Assembly: GCA_964017065.1 (NCBI GenBank)
Contig: OZ024787.1
Span: 11,326,989 to 11,390,988 of the forward strand
Origin: Haliclona indistincta
Taxonomy: Eukaryota; Porifera; Demospongiae; Haplosclerida; Chalinidae
Direction of reading: 5' to 3'
DNA: 64,000 bases
Below the pieces are notes generated by a model. It was not told where the DNA came from. It ran no database searches and worked only from the letters and a program-made list of their open reading frames with translations. Shown in pieces: positions 37,047-49,115 of this stretch (its first letter is position 1; each line of letters opens with the position of its first letter). Made by a program: the position numbers and the translations under genes.

Positions 37047-37859
37047 CTGTGATCATATAGCCCAATTTGAAACCATTCATTCGGTCTCTTCAATATGAGC
37101 AATGTGAGTAACCAGCTCATCCATTTCTGGACTTTGAGATATAGCTCAGGAATATAATACATGTATCAGACTGGTCTACATTGAGAAAAACAAATGGAGT
37201 ACACATAGTAATTTAAACATAATAATTATGCCCAAGAATTTCTCATTATAATACAGTGAGCACTATACAGGCTATAGTACTCTTGAATTTGAAACTAGGA
37301 ATTTACTTATTAGCTATACCGATTTAGAGTTTGACTTATTTACTTTAAACATCTCAACTGCATGATGTGTCATGAGTGATTTTAAACAAGCATAGTATGG
37401 TTTAAATAATTATTGCAAAGAAATTCAACTCTGAACAGCGAAAATGGTGCATGCCCTATCACATAATGTCTGGTGTACTTCCTACGAGTAACATGACTCC
37501 TGCATGTACACTCACTAGTCGCTGGTATATACCATATATCTGGTCTACAAACCTGTTGACATCAGTGTCAGTCAAACAACAGCAATGAAGGTTAGGAGCC
37601 ACACCCCCACGCCTGAGAGCACACACCCAAGTGAGCGCCCTATAATGTACACCTACATGTACATACAACTTCAGCAGACATAACTTTACTTCACCGAACA
37701 TGCACTGCTCGTACTCGTGGACAAAAAAACCAAAAAACATTGATATTATTATGAACAAACACACACAAGACGTGAATGCAGTGTAGATGTGTTACAGATT
37801 AATAATAATGATCATTTCTACCCTATCTCACATGCTAAATATATATGATTTCCATCAAA
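37047..37859. other. Non-coding stretch, nothing recognised
   Basis: Several short ORFs but no motif, splice-bounded exon or repeat structure stands out. Confidence 0.45.
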
Positions 37860-37937
37860 TTAAAGCTGCAGTGTGAGTTCTTCTATGTCTTTTTGAGCAC
37901 GATTGCTTGCCAAATTCTTTGAAATTCTGATTGTAAG

Positions 37938-38663
37938 CAGACATTGCACGTGTATACACGATACACGAGTATTTACACGAAAAAAATTTGAAAAGTAAAT
38001 ACATGTACATACACGATTGTTCTACAGTAGAGTACACGAAAAAAATTAATTAACCGTACATGTGATTGACACGGCAGCATGGCAAGCAACTCTGACGTTA
38101 CTATCGTGGGAGAACTAGAAGACATGTCTGAAATCGATCGAAAAGCAGCCTTACCTGCCTCGTCGGCTGCCTCAGAAACCAGGATCAACGACAAGTCGGT
38201 AACAGTACGCAATAATTTTAAAGTACGAGGTGTTTTTCTGTGCAACAGCCGCCTAAAGGATCAAAGAAGTTCATAGCCAAGTTCAAGCTTTGCCATAACT
38301 CGTACAGTTTCACAATGAACTCGAAGGGAAATTTGCTCAAGCATCTACATGTACAATTAATGCATCCCAAGAACTTGGAAAATCACAAGAATGGACAGTT
38401 AAAACAGCTTCTCGCCAGTCAGCAGACACTACACAGAGACAGAAAATTGATTAGACATAAGCTAATTTTTAGAGAAACTAATTTTTTTGGAAATAAATAC
38501 ACGATTAAAAGAATTTTTTGGGAAAAGTAGACGATTTGTAAAAACACTGAGTAGATGTAGATACATGAAAAATTTTAAGTAAATACAAGTACATACACGA
38601 AGAAAAAATGAAAATACAAGTAGATACAAGTAGATGAAAAATTGAGTAGATGTGCAATGTCTG
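37938..38663 (+). mobile_element. hAT derivative (726 bp) with BED-finger remnant
   Basis: Inverted ends CAGACATTGCAC (37938, and inverted at 38663) are flanked by a perfect 8-bp target duplication ATTGTAAG (37930-37937 and 38664-38671). It sits inside the family module pseudogene. The interior holds a plus-strand BED-like reading frame, but no catalytic or dimerisation region, so it is an internally deleted hAT. Confidence 0.9.
38079..38530 (+). pseudogene. N-terminal remnant of a BED-finger hAT protein
   Basis: The first exon starts at 38079 (MASNSDVTIVGELEDMSEID). An AG acceptor near 38247 leads into PPKGSKKFIAKFKLCHNSYS and KGNLLKHLHVQLMHP, a BED-type finger in which the first cysteine is replaced by phenylalanine (FKLC) and extra residues sit between the histidines. 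It breaks off into unrelated sequence. It probably is a degraded transposase N-terminus. Confidence 0.6.
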
Positions 38664-39154
38664 ATTGTAAGGTCTTTTTCTTCTGATGTGATTGGAATTT
38701 TTCCACTCTGCTGACGACAGCATATTGAAATTCATGAATACTAGTGTTCATGAGGAAATTCTCTTTCTCTGCTTCGTACATTTTAACACGCTCATGAGTT
38801 AGCTCATCTTCCTTGAGGTGGACTACAAGTTTGTAGGTGTTGAAAGTAGTGACATAATTGCAACAAAGTGATTGTAATATCTTATCGAAGTCCTCATAAA
38901 TTATGTGTAGAATTCTTTAGTGTCGAGTACACTATTCAGAAAGAATTGAACCTTGGAGACATTACACTGGTACAAGTTTAGCAAGAAGGTCCAGAAGATC
39001 AGATAGCATTTCAACAAAGGAGGTTTCTAGATCGCGTAGTTGCTGTACCATAGCATCATCAGCTCAAATTCCAGTTTCGGCTATGCTTTCATCTGCTAAT
39101 AAATCTAGACATGATCTAGACAATTGAAATAATATTACATCAGTACAGTAGCTA

Positions 39155-39637
39155 CAGGAGCACATAAAAAGAAGGAGCGTGCAACTGTAAACCGCGCGTT
39201 AGTGCCAACAGTGTATAATTAGATTCACAGATGTGTGCTCAGAACTTCCATATTTGGAAGTTTTTGTGCTTTATTAAATATGCGTGACGTACATTCTGTG
39301 CACGTGATACATAATAGATCTAAGTGCGGCAAGAGAGGATGGCGCGAACCCCTCGACGTCTTAGTCAGGCCAGCTCCAAGAGAAAGCTGATCATGCTGTC
39401 TCCCCGGCGGATTCGTTTACAACAAGTTAAGAACTCGCCCGTGAGGAGCGCAATGAAAGCTGGGATGACCGTATTCAAGCTGAGCAACACCAGGCGCGCT
39501 CGCTGTCGTAAACTTACCAGTAATGCGCGTTAAATAGATATGACGTACGTTCATACTCAGGTAAAGCGGAAGTACGTCATTAATTATTAAAGTGATGGCA
39601 CTGTAAGTTGCACGCTCCTTCTTTTTATGTGCTCCTG
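39155..39637. mobile_element. Inverted-repeat element, 483 bp, with a small basic ORF
   Basis: The ends CAGGAGCACATAAAAAGAAG and GGAGCGTGCAACT are repeated inverted at the right end, for a 33-bp perfect terminal repeat. The 7-bp repeat GTAGCTA flanks both sides. A plus-strand ORF (39339-39533, from MARTPRRLSQASS) encodes a 64-residue Lys/Arg-rich peptide of unknown meaning. Related ends (GGGGAAGGAGCGTTCAACT) occur at 45831-46030, 52195-52390 and about 790-830. Confidence 0.83.
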
Positions 39638-40736
39638 GTAGCTATCAGGAAAAAGAAATCTCACTACAATTTGTAGATTCACATATTGACAAGGTTTCAA
39701 TATTTACGCTACACAACTAGAAATTATAGAAAGATTACAGAAATTATTATTAATTTTATAGAAATTTTGACTCCTGGTCATGACACAAAGAATGCAAACA
39801 AGGTTTAAGACATACCAGAGAGTTTTGATTGAGAAGGTGCATGAAATATGGAAGAGGGGTCTCCAGTCAGTTTTGCTATATCAAAACTAGTAATAGTCAT
39901 TACCACACTAAACACACTGAGAGACACCAAGCACATGCACCATTGCAATGGACATGAGCTGCGGGATAGCTTCAAGTAGAGACTATCATACGTGACATAG
40001 TAACAATGGTAGTAAAATTGCACAATCAACAGTGATATTCACTTATTCTTGTACGCTGTAGTGCAGTTCAAATTTACACAACTTAATCTACAGCCAGTGT
40101 CACTACAAACCAGCTCAGCAAATATGAACAGAGTGACATGATTCAGCAAGAAAAATAACAACTTTAACAGAAACTTTCTTGGAATTAAATCCTGTAAAAA
40201 AAGATCTTCCAGCTGTGATAGAGTCAAGGGGTACTACGTAGTTGCTCATTTTAGACGTATCGCTGATAACTTAGTCAAATGGAACTAAATGGTAACTGAT
40301 TTTACATTACAAAGACAAGAGTATTTATAGTAAATAGAAGTTTCTGGAAGTAGAATGATCTAGAAGTGTCAAGTAAGGTCTATGCATTAAAAGAAAGGAA
40401 AGGAATTATCTAGAAGGTTCTTCAATAATTATTAGTCAAGTTTAAAGTTTAAATATGGAAAATCCCTGAGGCGGGCTCCTTCTACCACACCAGCTTTACT
40501 CTGGGTAAACTCTCTTCTGTACATGTACATGTACAGTTGTACTGCTTGTGCATACTTGTGGATATTGAGAGTAAAACATTTTGTAGTAACATACACCCAA
40601 AGCAATCAATGCGTATACGAAAATAAATGAAGTATCAACATTGTACAATAATAAATATGACTTGTAACTATAATTATATGAAACAATACAACGAAAAAAC
40701 TTGCTTAGTGAATGTCTAAACTGTCTGTACATGAAT
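39638..40736. other. Non-coding stretch, nothing recognised
   Basis: AT-rich sequence without recognisable exons or repeats. Confidence 0.4.
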
Positions 40737-41287
40737 ATGAACTAAAACTCTGTCATGTTGTTCAAAGCTCATCAGTGCAAGTTCCTCTGTGTCTTTTAGG
40801 ATCCGATTATTTGCCAAGCGTTTTGACACTTTGATTGTAAGATCTTTTATCTTGAATTGTACTACACTGCTGACAACAGCACGCTGAAATTCAATAACCG
40901 AAGTGTTCTTGAGGAAGCGTTCTCTCTCTGCTTCATATGAACTAATGCACCCTGTTAACTCATATAAATGATCATATCCATCATCATATATCATTTCATC
41001 ATCTGGTAGCATATCGTCTCGGAAATAAGTTGCAAGTTTAAGAAGATAGACGGTGTTGAATGTACTGACGTAGTTTCTACGCAGCTGTTGTACAAGTTCA
41101 TCGAAGTCGATGCATTGGCTGAATTCTTCAGTGTCAAGCAAAGTACTAAGAAAGAATCGAGCCTTGGGGAGATCACACCCGAACTTAACAAAACGATCCC
41201 GGACATTAGTTAGCATTTTAACAAAGGAGCTTTCCAGATCATGTAATTGTTGTATCACAGCATCTTTGGCTAGGACCTCAGTTTTAC
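40737..41287 (-). pseudogene. Truncated family module exon (gene G)
   Basis: After an acceptor (TATACAG, exon start 41287) the frame reads GKTEVLAKDAVIQQLHDLES, the helical part of the module (DLPKARFFLSTLLDTEEF, FNTVYLLKLATYFRDD) and VIEFQRAVVSSVVQF, then DLTIKVSKRLANNR. It ends VHIHVQTV and stop, just where paralogs continue into GSVIISW. There is an extra acidic/tyrosine insert (DDEMIYDDGYDHLYE). No Death exon upstream or CARD-like exon downstream was found, so it is probably a fragment. Confidence 0.72.
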
Positions 41288-41324
41288 CTGTATACATACA
41301 TATACCTTCAATTGAATGGCTCAA

Positions 41325-43330
41325 TGCAAAAAGGGGATAAGTGACAATTTTTTCAAATTTGATATTTTACTACAGACTTGTAGCCTTATCCTTCGTCTTT
41401 CCTTGTGCAAAGTGTCATAGGATTCTGTTGCTTCACTGCTCTACTGCAAAGCTATTTAATAGCATAACTGGGCGTTATTTAGAATCTGTGTATTTATAGC
41501 AATAGCTAAATATAGCAATCAAAATACTTGAACTTTAACCCCTTTTTGGTACTGAGCCATTCAATTGGTTTTGAATAATAATAATTATAAACAGGAATAC
41601 TGTATAGCAGGTAATTTTCGAGACGTTAATTTTCGCATTTTTTGCACTTTTGCTCTAGCTGCGAAAATAAAACTTGCGAATCTTGACGAAATGTGTGGCA
41701 TTTCAATTTGTATGTCAGGGGCTGTTCGCAGAAATAAAACTTGGCATTAGTGACAGCCTATAACTTAAAGATACAAGTGCTAGTATAGTGCCATGGTATA
41801 ATGAAACTAAATGAAACAGTAGTCTAAATCAGAAGCAACTTATTTTGTGGGAAAGAACTTCAGTGTAGGACTGTCTGCATGGTCACTAATACCAAGTTTG
41901 TAAATCACACAACCATTCCGTCATAGGTAATTGATCATTTGCGTGAGTTTTCAGATGATTACGGGTTGGGATTGCACATGGAGCCAGCAACAGATCGAGC
42001 TATGTTGCTGCGTATTAATTGTTACAAGCAATGATCTCAATGCTTATGATGAGTGTTTGCATACAGTCACAGAGATGTGCAATCATGTGAGCATTGCTGT
42101 CATTTTGTATTATTGATCAATTGAGAAAAGTATACCAACTTGGCCTCCTCCAGGCTCTCACTTTTTGCCCAGTCACCATTGAGTTGTTCTTGGTCCACCA
42201 CAACATTACATGTAGCTTAAATTCGAATTTTCTTTAATAATTTTATGATTTCACATTAGCTAGTGAATCTAAAGAAGTAGTTTTACTTCAAAGTGAGTTT
42301 GGGATTCATATGTTCATCAACTATTTCTTCTAAAGATTCGGCACCTCCTATTTTTGACACCTAGTCGCTGAAATGCGTACTAAACCTCCAAATTTCGGCA
42401 AGCGCTTTGTGTCTTCGTCACAGTAAGCCAACAGCCCGACGTGAAAAGTCCTGTACTGCATGGAAAAGAGCTGTTGACGCGTTCTCGTTCAAACACGTGC
42501 TCGTCGCCACACATCCAATTATTCGGCGCTTATGGAACTTCTGCCACAATTATTTCCAATTGTAGCTCAGGAAGCTCTAAGATCAAAGGCACCGCTACTG
42601 GAATATATCCCATACCACTGCGGATTTGAGGGCAATACTTATATCCCTCAGGAAGTAGTTCTACTTCCTGGGGGATATATATATCGCCCAGGAAGTCACG
42701 CTCACTTCCTGGGGAATATATATATCCTCCAGGAAGTCAGCTGACTTCAAAAAGTTACCTGCCACTTACCCCTCCGTACGAAAGGAGGAGAGGCTGGCTT
42801 CACAGAGAGTGAAGCCGAAGTTGCCTTTGAAGAGATTGCGGCGATTTTATAGCACTAAAGTTTCATGACACTTGTGGGACTCAAATAGTGCAAAAAAAAT
42901 GGCGTCTTGAACTTGTGGACAACAAAATAAACCAGCCATAATCATGTAAAGGGAACTATTTGCAGCATCTAAAAGCACGACTAAGTTTGGAGCATCAACC
43001 AAGCTCGTCGGGAGGGCCAAGCTCAAGCTTAGCAAAGAACGCGTTACTCGAGACAAACGCCGGGACCGTTCGACAGTGACGAACGACGCCGGTCACGGAA
43101 TGGCTGGACAAACTACTGAAACCTAGGTTTGTTAAGCTGCAAAGGCTACATAACTAAACTGCAGGACCCACACGTATGCCTCAGCGAGGCTTACCGTTGC
43201 TGTCAGTTCTTCGGGCGGTCAACCAATGATCACTCGCGTACTTGACAAGTTGGCTTATTCAGGTTAGTAAACGAACGAAAGTGTGCAAAAAACCAGTCTT
43301 GCTGTTGGATCTTAGAGCTTTCTGAGCTAC
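41325..43330. other. Non-coding stretch with small palindromic repeats
   Basis: At 42640-42735 the motif AGGAAGT...ACTTCCTGG alternates in both orientations with TATATATCC, giving a run of small hairpins. Around 41600-41750 the motif GCGAAAATAAAACTTGCG marks a probable MITE remnant. No gene was recognised. Confidence 0.5.
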
Positions 43331-43337
43331 AAAATAG

Positions 43338-43467
43338 TCAACCCATGGGTTCCTCGGCAGTATGGAATATACCCTCGGCGGTTAATTATACCGTCCTCGG
43401 GCTACGCCCTCGGGCATAATTAACCAGCCTCGGGTATATCCCATACCGCCTCGGAACCCATGGGTTA
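43338..43467. repeat. Imperfect palindrome of about 130 bp
   Basis: AACCCATGGGTTCCTCGGCAG at the left is mirrored by the CCGAGGAACCCATGGGTT-type end at the right, with CCTCGG-rich arms and a GGTTAATTATA/ATAATTAACC pair nearer the centre. Confidence 0.82.
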
Positions 43468-43605
43468 ACCTATACATATTATTGGGCAAGCAAATCTGAA
43501 ATTTATTTTACGCCGAATTTTTAGAACAAATACGGTATTATAATGACTTGTGATCAACAGTGGAACACTCAAAAAAGTAGAAAATGGCCTTCTTGATGAT
43601 ACAAA

Positions 43606-44100
43606 TGATACAAATGATGGAATGGTTGCTAGTGATGGAGCTGCAGTACCTGATAGAGATGATGGAATGGATGCTAGTGATGGAGTTGCAGTACCTGATA
43701 CAGATGATAGAATGGATGCTAGTGATGGAGTTACAGTACCTGATACAGATGATGGAATGGTTCCTAGTGATGGAGTTGCAGTACCTGATACAGATGATGG
43801 AATGGTTGCTAGTGATGGAGTTACAGTACCTGATACAGATGATGGAATGGTTGCTAGTGATGGAGTTACAGTACCTGATAGAGATGATGGAATGGTTGCT
43901 AGTGATGGAGTTACAGTACCTGATACAGATGATGGAATGGTTGCTAGTGATGGAGTTACAGTACCTGATACAGATGATGGAATGGTTGCTAGTGATGGAG
44001 TTGCAGTACCTGATACAGATGATGGAATGGTTGCTAGTGATGGAGTTGCAGTACCTGATACAAACGATGGAATGGTTCCTAGTGATGGAGTTGCAGTGTC
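43606..44100. repeat. 45-bp minisatellite, about 11 units
   Basis: The unit is GATGGAATGGTTGCTAGTGA then TGGAGTTGCAGTACCTGATACAGAT. Because it is 45 bp long it stays open in two plus frames (15-residue repeats DDGMVASDGVAVPDT and MEWLLVMELQYLIQM) and one minus frame (SGTATPSLATIPSSV). The minus frame extends 25 codons before and about 50 codons after the array. Unit-to-unit changes are few (GTT/ACA, GCT/CCT). Coding use is not supported by flanking exons. Confidence 0.93.
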
Positions 44101-44712
44101 TTCAGTTATTTTTGCTACATCAATAAACATAATTATGTTCACCCTTAGAGTATAGCAATAGCTACTTAAACTTTAAGGTAATTCATGGTAATTAATGGTA
44201 AATTAATTATTTAAGTTAAAATTGTTATTTTGAAAGGAAATGAGATACAGACAGGATTCAAGTGGCGTAAACCACCATCTTTGATGGTGTAAAGTTGGAG
44301 CTGACATCATTAAAATGTCAGTACCTTTGAAGATCATAGGAACCGATTAGTGAAGAATTTTAAGATAGCAAGTAATGTTCATGACGAGCTTGAATGAATA
44401 GCAAAGTGGGCAGTTAACATTACGTGCAGCTGCTATAGTTGTCAAAGGGTTCTACGCTATCCAATAATACTATATTTTCTTAGCCAGAATTTATTTTAGA
44501 AAGGCGTGTGTGCTTCGAAAACAAGGTCCAGCTAAAATTAAAAAAAAAATACCAGACTGCCAAAAATAATCAGCTGCATGATATCAAATGCCACTAGAAT
44601 GGCTGCAAAGTAACAATAACCTCATTGTCAAGATAAAGCATTTCTCAGTAATGCAGGAATTTACTGACCTAATTTGGTTGGTGGAGGAGACAATGGGGAG
44701 TCTCTAGTAGCT

Positions 44713-44814
<102 letters not shown>

Positions 44815-44886
44815 TTAATACATAGTATCAACAAGTGCAAATCTACTCACGTGTGATACAAGAAAATGCTGCTTGCACACAAATAT

Positions 44887-45553
44887 GTAGTCTCACGGGC
44901 CAGACATTCCGGGGGTGGGAACGGTTTCTGTCAGTGATGCCAACATTCCGGTGCGCCCGCATAAGTAATCAATTGCGTGGTTTTTCACGTGACTACGTGG
45001 CGCGATTGCACATGAAGCTGTTGACAGAGCTTTTGGTCAGATTGCAACAAACTTGACTCTCAGTACAGACTACAATAATACAAAATTAACAAGGACTCAT
45101 ATTTGTGGTCAACACCACACCGTCACCTCTCCCTGTACATGCTAGTATAGGGAGAGGTGTGGTGTTGATCACAAATTAATAGTCCTAGTAGTCTGTTTGT
45201 CAAAGCTGAAAGTCAAATGCCCGCTACTTGTTGTTCTTGATGCTGCTGGCAGTGTATTCTACGTGATTCACGTTCGCACAAAAGTTTTCTTCAGTGTTGC
45301 CTCGTGACTGTTCCAGGCAGTGATCATGAACATCGCGACTACGGCCAACTAGGTTGGTATTGGTCTAGGAAGTGTATTTGCATGCTAAAAAGCCTGTTAA
45401 CAAGCTACACGCTTGCTAGGTAGACTGGTGACGTCGACTAAACACGTGATTTCAAAGCGTGATGAGTTGTTTGATTACATCCCAGTGTGTCACAAAAACC
45501 TGGCGTTAGTGACCAGTCTTTCCCACCCCCGGAACGTCTGGCCCGCGAGACTA
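44887..45553. mobile_element. hAT-like non-autonomous element, 667 bp
   Basis: Inverted ends TAGTCTCACGGGCCAGACAT and TCCGGGGGTGGGAA (left) match the right end with G/A changes only. The perfect 8-bp direct repeat ACAAATAT flanks it (44879-44886 and 45554-45561). A ~78-bp palindrome (TTTGTGGTCAACACCACACC and its mirror) occupies 45099-45177. There is no transposase. Confidence 0.85.
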
Positions 45554-45830
45554 ACAAATATCTAGGGAATATCATATCGAATTTAGTGATGCACCAATGA
45601 ATCTTGTGTGACCGAGTAAATATAAAATACCTTATTAAGTGCAGCAAACTTAATAGAAGTTGACTAACAATAATAGGAAAGAGAACAGGTCAGCTACAAG
45701 AGAGTCAGATGCTTCATTAGCTGCCATGTCAGTGCGTACACACCACACATTTGTATTATGATGATAAGATATCCAGGAACAAATTTTTATTTACAGTATG
45801 GTGAAGCACCACCTTAAGCTTCATCAGGTG

Positions 45831-46030
45831 CGTATAAGGGGAAGGAGCGTTCAAATGTGGATAACGAATTCTAAAGTCTGCTGCCTGTGATGCAAAAACC
45901 TTTCTTATAAGGAAGGCGTTTGCTGGCCACATTAAACGGCGACCATGCATGTATGGGTCTGGCTGAACATTCGCTTGTTTTAGCTGGAGACGGGCAGGAC
46001 GAACTTTAGCAGTTGAACGCCCCTTCCCCT
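45831..46030. mobile_element. Short MITE (about 200 bp), duplicated at 52195-52390
   Basis: Ends GTATAAGGGGAAGGAGCGTT and, inverted, AACGCCCCTTCCCCTTTTAT. It occupies the same place relative to the WW exons in both duplicated segments (46 kb and 52 kb), so it was inserted before that duplication. Confidence 0.7.
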
Positions 46031-46320
46031 TTTATATGCTTCTGGCTTCACACACATATACAGTGTGACACTCAAACATTGTGTATATACACACTCTCTC
46101 ATAACTGCATGCTCTTATAATCGAACCTACTAGCTAAATAATTATTTGGTATGTGCATTAAATTATGGACAAACCAATGCTATCCTTTGGTACAGCACAA
46201 CAACAAAAATTGTGCCAAAAGACAGAGTCTGTGTAAAGGTACTTGATTTGTGAACACACTTTTGCAAAGCTATAGGTGTTACAATGTTTTTTTTACTCTT
46301 AATGACTTGAAATGTGTTAC

Positions 46321-46844
46321 CTGGTGATTTATCTGTTGGCAAGTCACTGAGTGATGGTAACTGATGCTGTTCAATGGTTCTGGGATCCTCCAATTGAGTG
46401 GTACGAGTGTCTGGAAGAGGAGAGAACAACAATTAGATGAGTATATTGTTGGGCATGTTCGACTGTCGAGCATAATTATTTTTGTCTAAAGAAGGATCAC
46501 GACAAAAGATTTATCAGCAGTTTCATGAAATTACTAGACCAACATTGTAGAAGATCATTTTGATAGCTTCATAAAAAAGTTTACTGAAACACTATTCTAG
46601 ACTTGAAAAGGTCAAACTCTAAAACATATTTTTGTCTGGTTTGCATGTGAGGATTCACTGCAGTTATGTAGAAACATGAACGCTGTTCAAACTACACTTA
46701 CTGTGATTAACATAGTAAACACGACCACCAGGTCCTGTACGTGACTCCCAACCAGCCTAGAGGAACAGACAGAGCAAATGTAAACCAATGGTTGTTGTAC
46801 ATTGCTTACTGGTAATGGAACCTCAGGCATCTGAACAGCTATGT
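46321..46844 (-). pseudogene. Partial family gene: WW-domain exons only
   Basis: Exons 46844-46810 (DIAVQMPEVPLP), 46756-46702 (AGWESRTGPGGRVYYVNH) and 46410-46321 (TRTTQLEDPRTIEQHQLPSL) mirror the last three exons of gene C with the same splice sites. The second WW tryptophan is leucine here (TTQLEDP), which should abolish ligand binding. A decayed copy of the preceding exon lies at 51228-51260. No Death or module exons precede it, so it is a partial tandem duplicate of the gene C 3' end. Confidence 0.78.
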
Positions 46845-46948
46845 CTGCAGAAACAGTTATTAGAAAATTCATAGTTTATTTTGATCACATGCATGTAATG
46901 AAAGCACCAAGGTGCTGATGCCTCAGTGCAGTCATAAAACTACCTTAA

Positions 46949-47539
46949 CCCTTTAATTACTAAATTATCCAGCTGAAATTTTAACCTCGTAAATGCTGAC
47001 CACTTCTCTCGTGAATATCTCGTGTGTCTTTTGAGCTACTGGTCTCAAATTTGCGTCCTTATACCCCAGTGAGTAGCCGCAATTGCTCACACTCAAGTCG
47101 GTCAATATGCCCCTCCCACTTCGAAAGTGAAGCCAATAAAGTGCAACGACCTCGTCAAATTTTGCTCAAAGTTAGTACTTTGGGGCTGGCTGCTGGAAAG
47201 TACACACAAATAGCAGTGGTTTTGGTGAGTGCAAAATGTAGCCCAGATCATAGAGAATGCACAAAAATGTGTTTGCGAGCACCCTGAAGCCATAAAATGT
47301 CCAAATTTTCTTGGCAGCCATTTTGTTTTTCCTGAAATGTCGTGAAATTTGCACTGAAGCCATAGAAATGCCGTCGCCATAACGTTTAGCGCAGGGGGCG
47401 CGCCGAAAACCGGTCAATTTTTTGCGGTTATTCGTATTCTTCAATTTGGCTTAATTTTGGGATATTTTAACACTTTTTGATAAAGTTATGGTGTCTGAAG
47501 TATGTATGTCGCCAAAAGGCGACATTAGGGGTTAAAGGG
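46949..47539 (+). mobile_element. piggyBac-type MITE, copy 1 (591 bp)
   Basis: It is bounded by TTAA on both sides (46945-46948 and 47540-47543), with inverted termini CCCTTTAA / TTAAAGGG. TTAA target duplication and a CCC start are diagnostic of the piggyBac superfamily. A hairpin TGTCGCC-AAAA-GGCGACA lies just inside the right end. The short ORFs are not related to a transposase. Confidence 0.9.
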
Positions 47540-47691
47540 TTAAAGCTACAAATTTTTAAGTGGACAAATATTTGCGGTTTGCTGTGGGTAGACATTTAAC
47601 GAGTACTTATTTTTGCGGTTTGTTCATGAAGATGAAATTTTAATATTTATTAATAATTACATGAAAACAACAAAGAAATCACTGAAAGAGT

Positions 47692-49115
47692 TTAGGTCTT
47701 AGAAAAGATTGACTGAAAGGGATCTTCAGGAGGTAGTTTAGTAGTAGAATCGAAAAGTCCAGATATTCCAGCCCTTTTCCAACCTTTTAGGATCACCTCT
47801 TTACCTCTTTGCCCAGTAAGGTGATCGTACATGCTAACTAGCCATTGGGCATGAAGTGGCTTCATAACTGACAATCTTAGATCAACTTCAATTTCTTCCA
47901 ATTTTCTACCGCTTTGAAGTTGCTCTTGCACACTACGAGAATAACAGGTCACAAATTGCTTTTTTGTAAATTCTTTGCTTCAGCATTAACCGTTAGATCG
48001 AGAGGTTGAAATATATGTGTCATGTTCGCAGGGACTGCAACAAGAAAGATATTTAATTCAGCCAAGCGAATTAAATATCATATGGGTTTACTACATATGG
48101 GTTTACATATGGGTTTACATATGGGTTTACTACTTCATTCAACAAATTCAGCGTCTCCTTTTCATTAGACCAGTGCTTAGGATTATGGCTAATACAGAAC
48201 GTCTTTGGAAAAACAAATCCTCTAGGATGGCAAGCATTAGTTTTTCCACTATAAATAACTTGCAGAGGCAGAAACTCACCATTAAGAGTGATTGTGAAGG
48301 TAAGAGTTATGTTTCTTTTGTCTGTAAGTCCTTTTATAGGGACAGATTTAGTACCTCTTGTTGCCATAGTCAATTTTCCAACAGATACATAAGAACTAGG
48401 TGTTTGATCGGAATTTAATATGAGCTCAGCTGGAATAGAATGAAGCTTTACTTTGTGCTCAATGTCGCTAAGAAAATCCCTTCGAGTTTCATCACAGATA
48501 CCTTGAGGAATTGGTGGTCTTGATGTAGTACCGGTCCTTCTAGTAAATCCCATTCGCCTATAAACAGACTGTACCCAACTTTTTGACATATTGAAATTTG
48601 CAAATTGCTGTAAAAATGTAGGATTGGCTGTGATCAGTGCCTGTGTCGTTGCTCGGACCACATTTATGTTCACCACACCTCCCTTGACTCTAGTAGCCCG
48701 AAGATATCGAATCAGTTTATCATCCAATTCAAGCAACAGTGGTGGCCTGCCTCTTTCTCTATTTCTAATAGCAGTAACTGACCCAGGATTTGTTTTTTTC
48801 CTCTCCTGAGCCATTCTGTCTAAGTATCGTTTCTTAAAATTCCTCACCGTGCTCTCACTCAGATCGGGGTACTTCTCGATAAACTTCTTCCTCGCTCTTT
48901 CGTTACCATGCTCAGTAGCATACTTCCCAATACTAGCACGATCTTCATCAGAATAATGGATGTACTGACCCTTAGTTTTTCTCTTCTTGCGCGTAGGTTC
49001 TGGATCTGCTAATTCAGACACAGCTGCAGTCACAGTGCGATGTTCTTCAGCTCCAAGTCCAGATTCTGAAGGTAGCGGAAGATAGTCAGGAACTGAACAC
49101 GATTCATCAGACTAA
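47692..49115 (-). pseudogene. pogo-like (DDE_1) transposase with an internal deletion
   Basis: The listed start is 49033 (MTAAVSELADPEPTRKKRKT), but the frame is open to about 49115. A helix-turn-helix region (IGKYATEHGNERARKKF, STVRNFKKRYLDRM) and a CENP-B-like second DNA-binding domain (SKSWVQSVYRRMGFTRRTG) precede the catalytic core. The first aspartate is in LILNSDQTPSSYV. After WSNEKETLNLLNEVV the frame enters 13-bp repeats of CATATGGGTTTAC (48075-48130). It resumes with VPANMTHIFQPLDLTVNAEA at about 48040, so the segment with the second aspartate is missing. A further frameshift near 47970 precedes VTCYSRSVQEQLQSG and the C-terminal helices. It is inactive as read. Confidence 0.85.

Larger units (their letters stand above)
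37860..39060 (-). pseudogene. Decayed copy of the family module exon, split by a hAT insertion
   Basis: The part from 39060 to 38672 reads the module (QQLRDLETSFVEMLSDLLDL, NYVTTFNTYKLVVHLKEDEL, IHEFQYAVVSRVEKF) with several stops and frameshifts. After the element at 37938-38663 it resumes at 37929-37860 with LTIRISKNLASNRAQKDIEE and stops. No Death, CARD-like or WW exon of its own was found. It is a dead relative of genes A, C, D and E. Confidence 0.8.

Noticed and set aside
39339..39533. Small histone-like or basic DNA-binding gene
   Set aside because: The Lys/Arg-rich 64-residue frame lies entirely inside an inverted-repeat element and matches no family I recognise, so it was kept only as part of that element.
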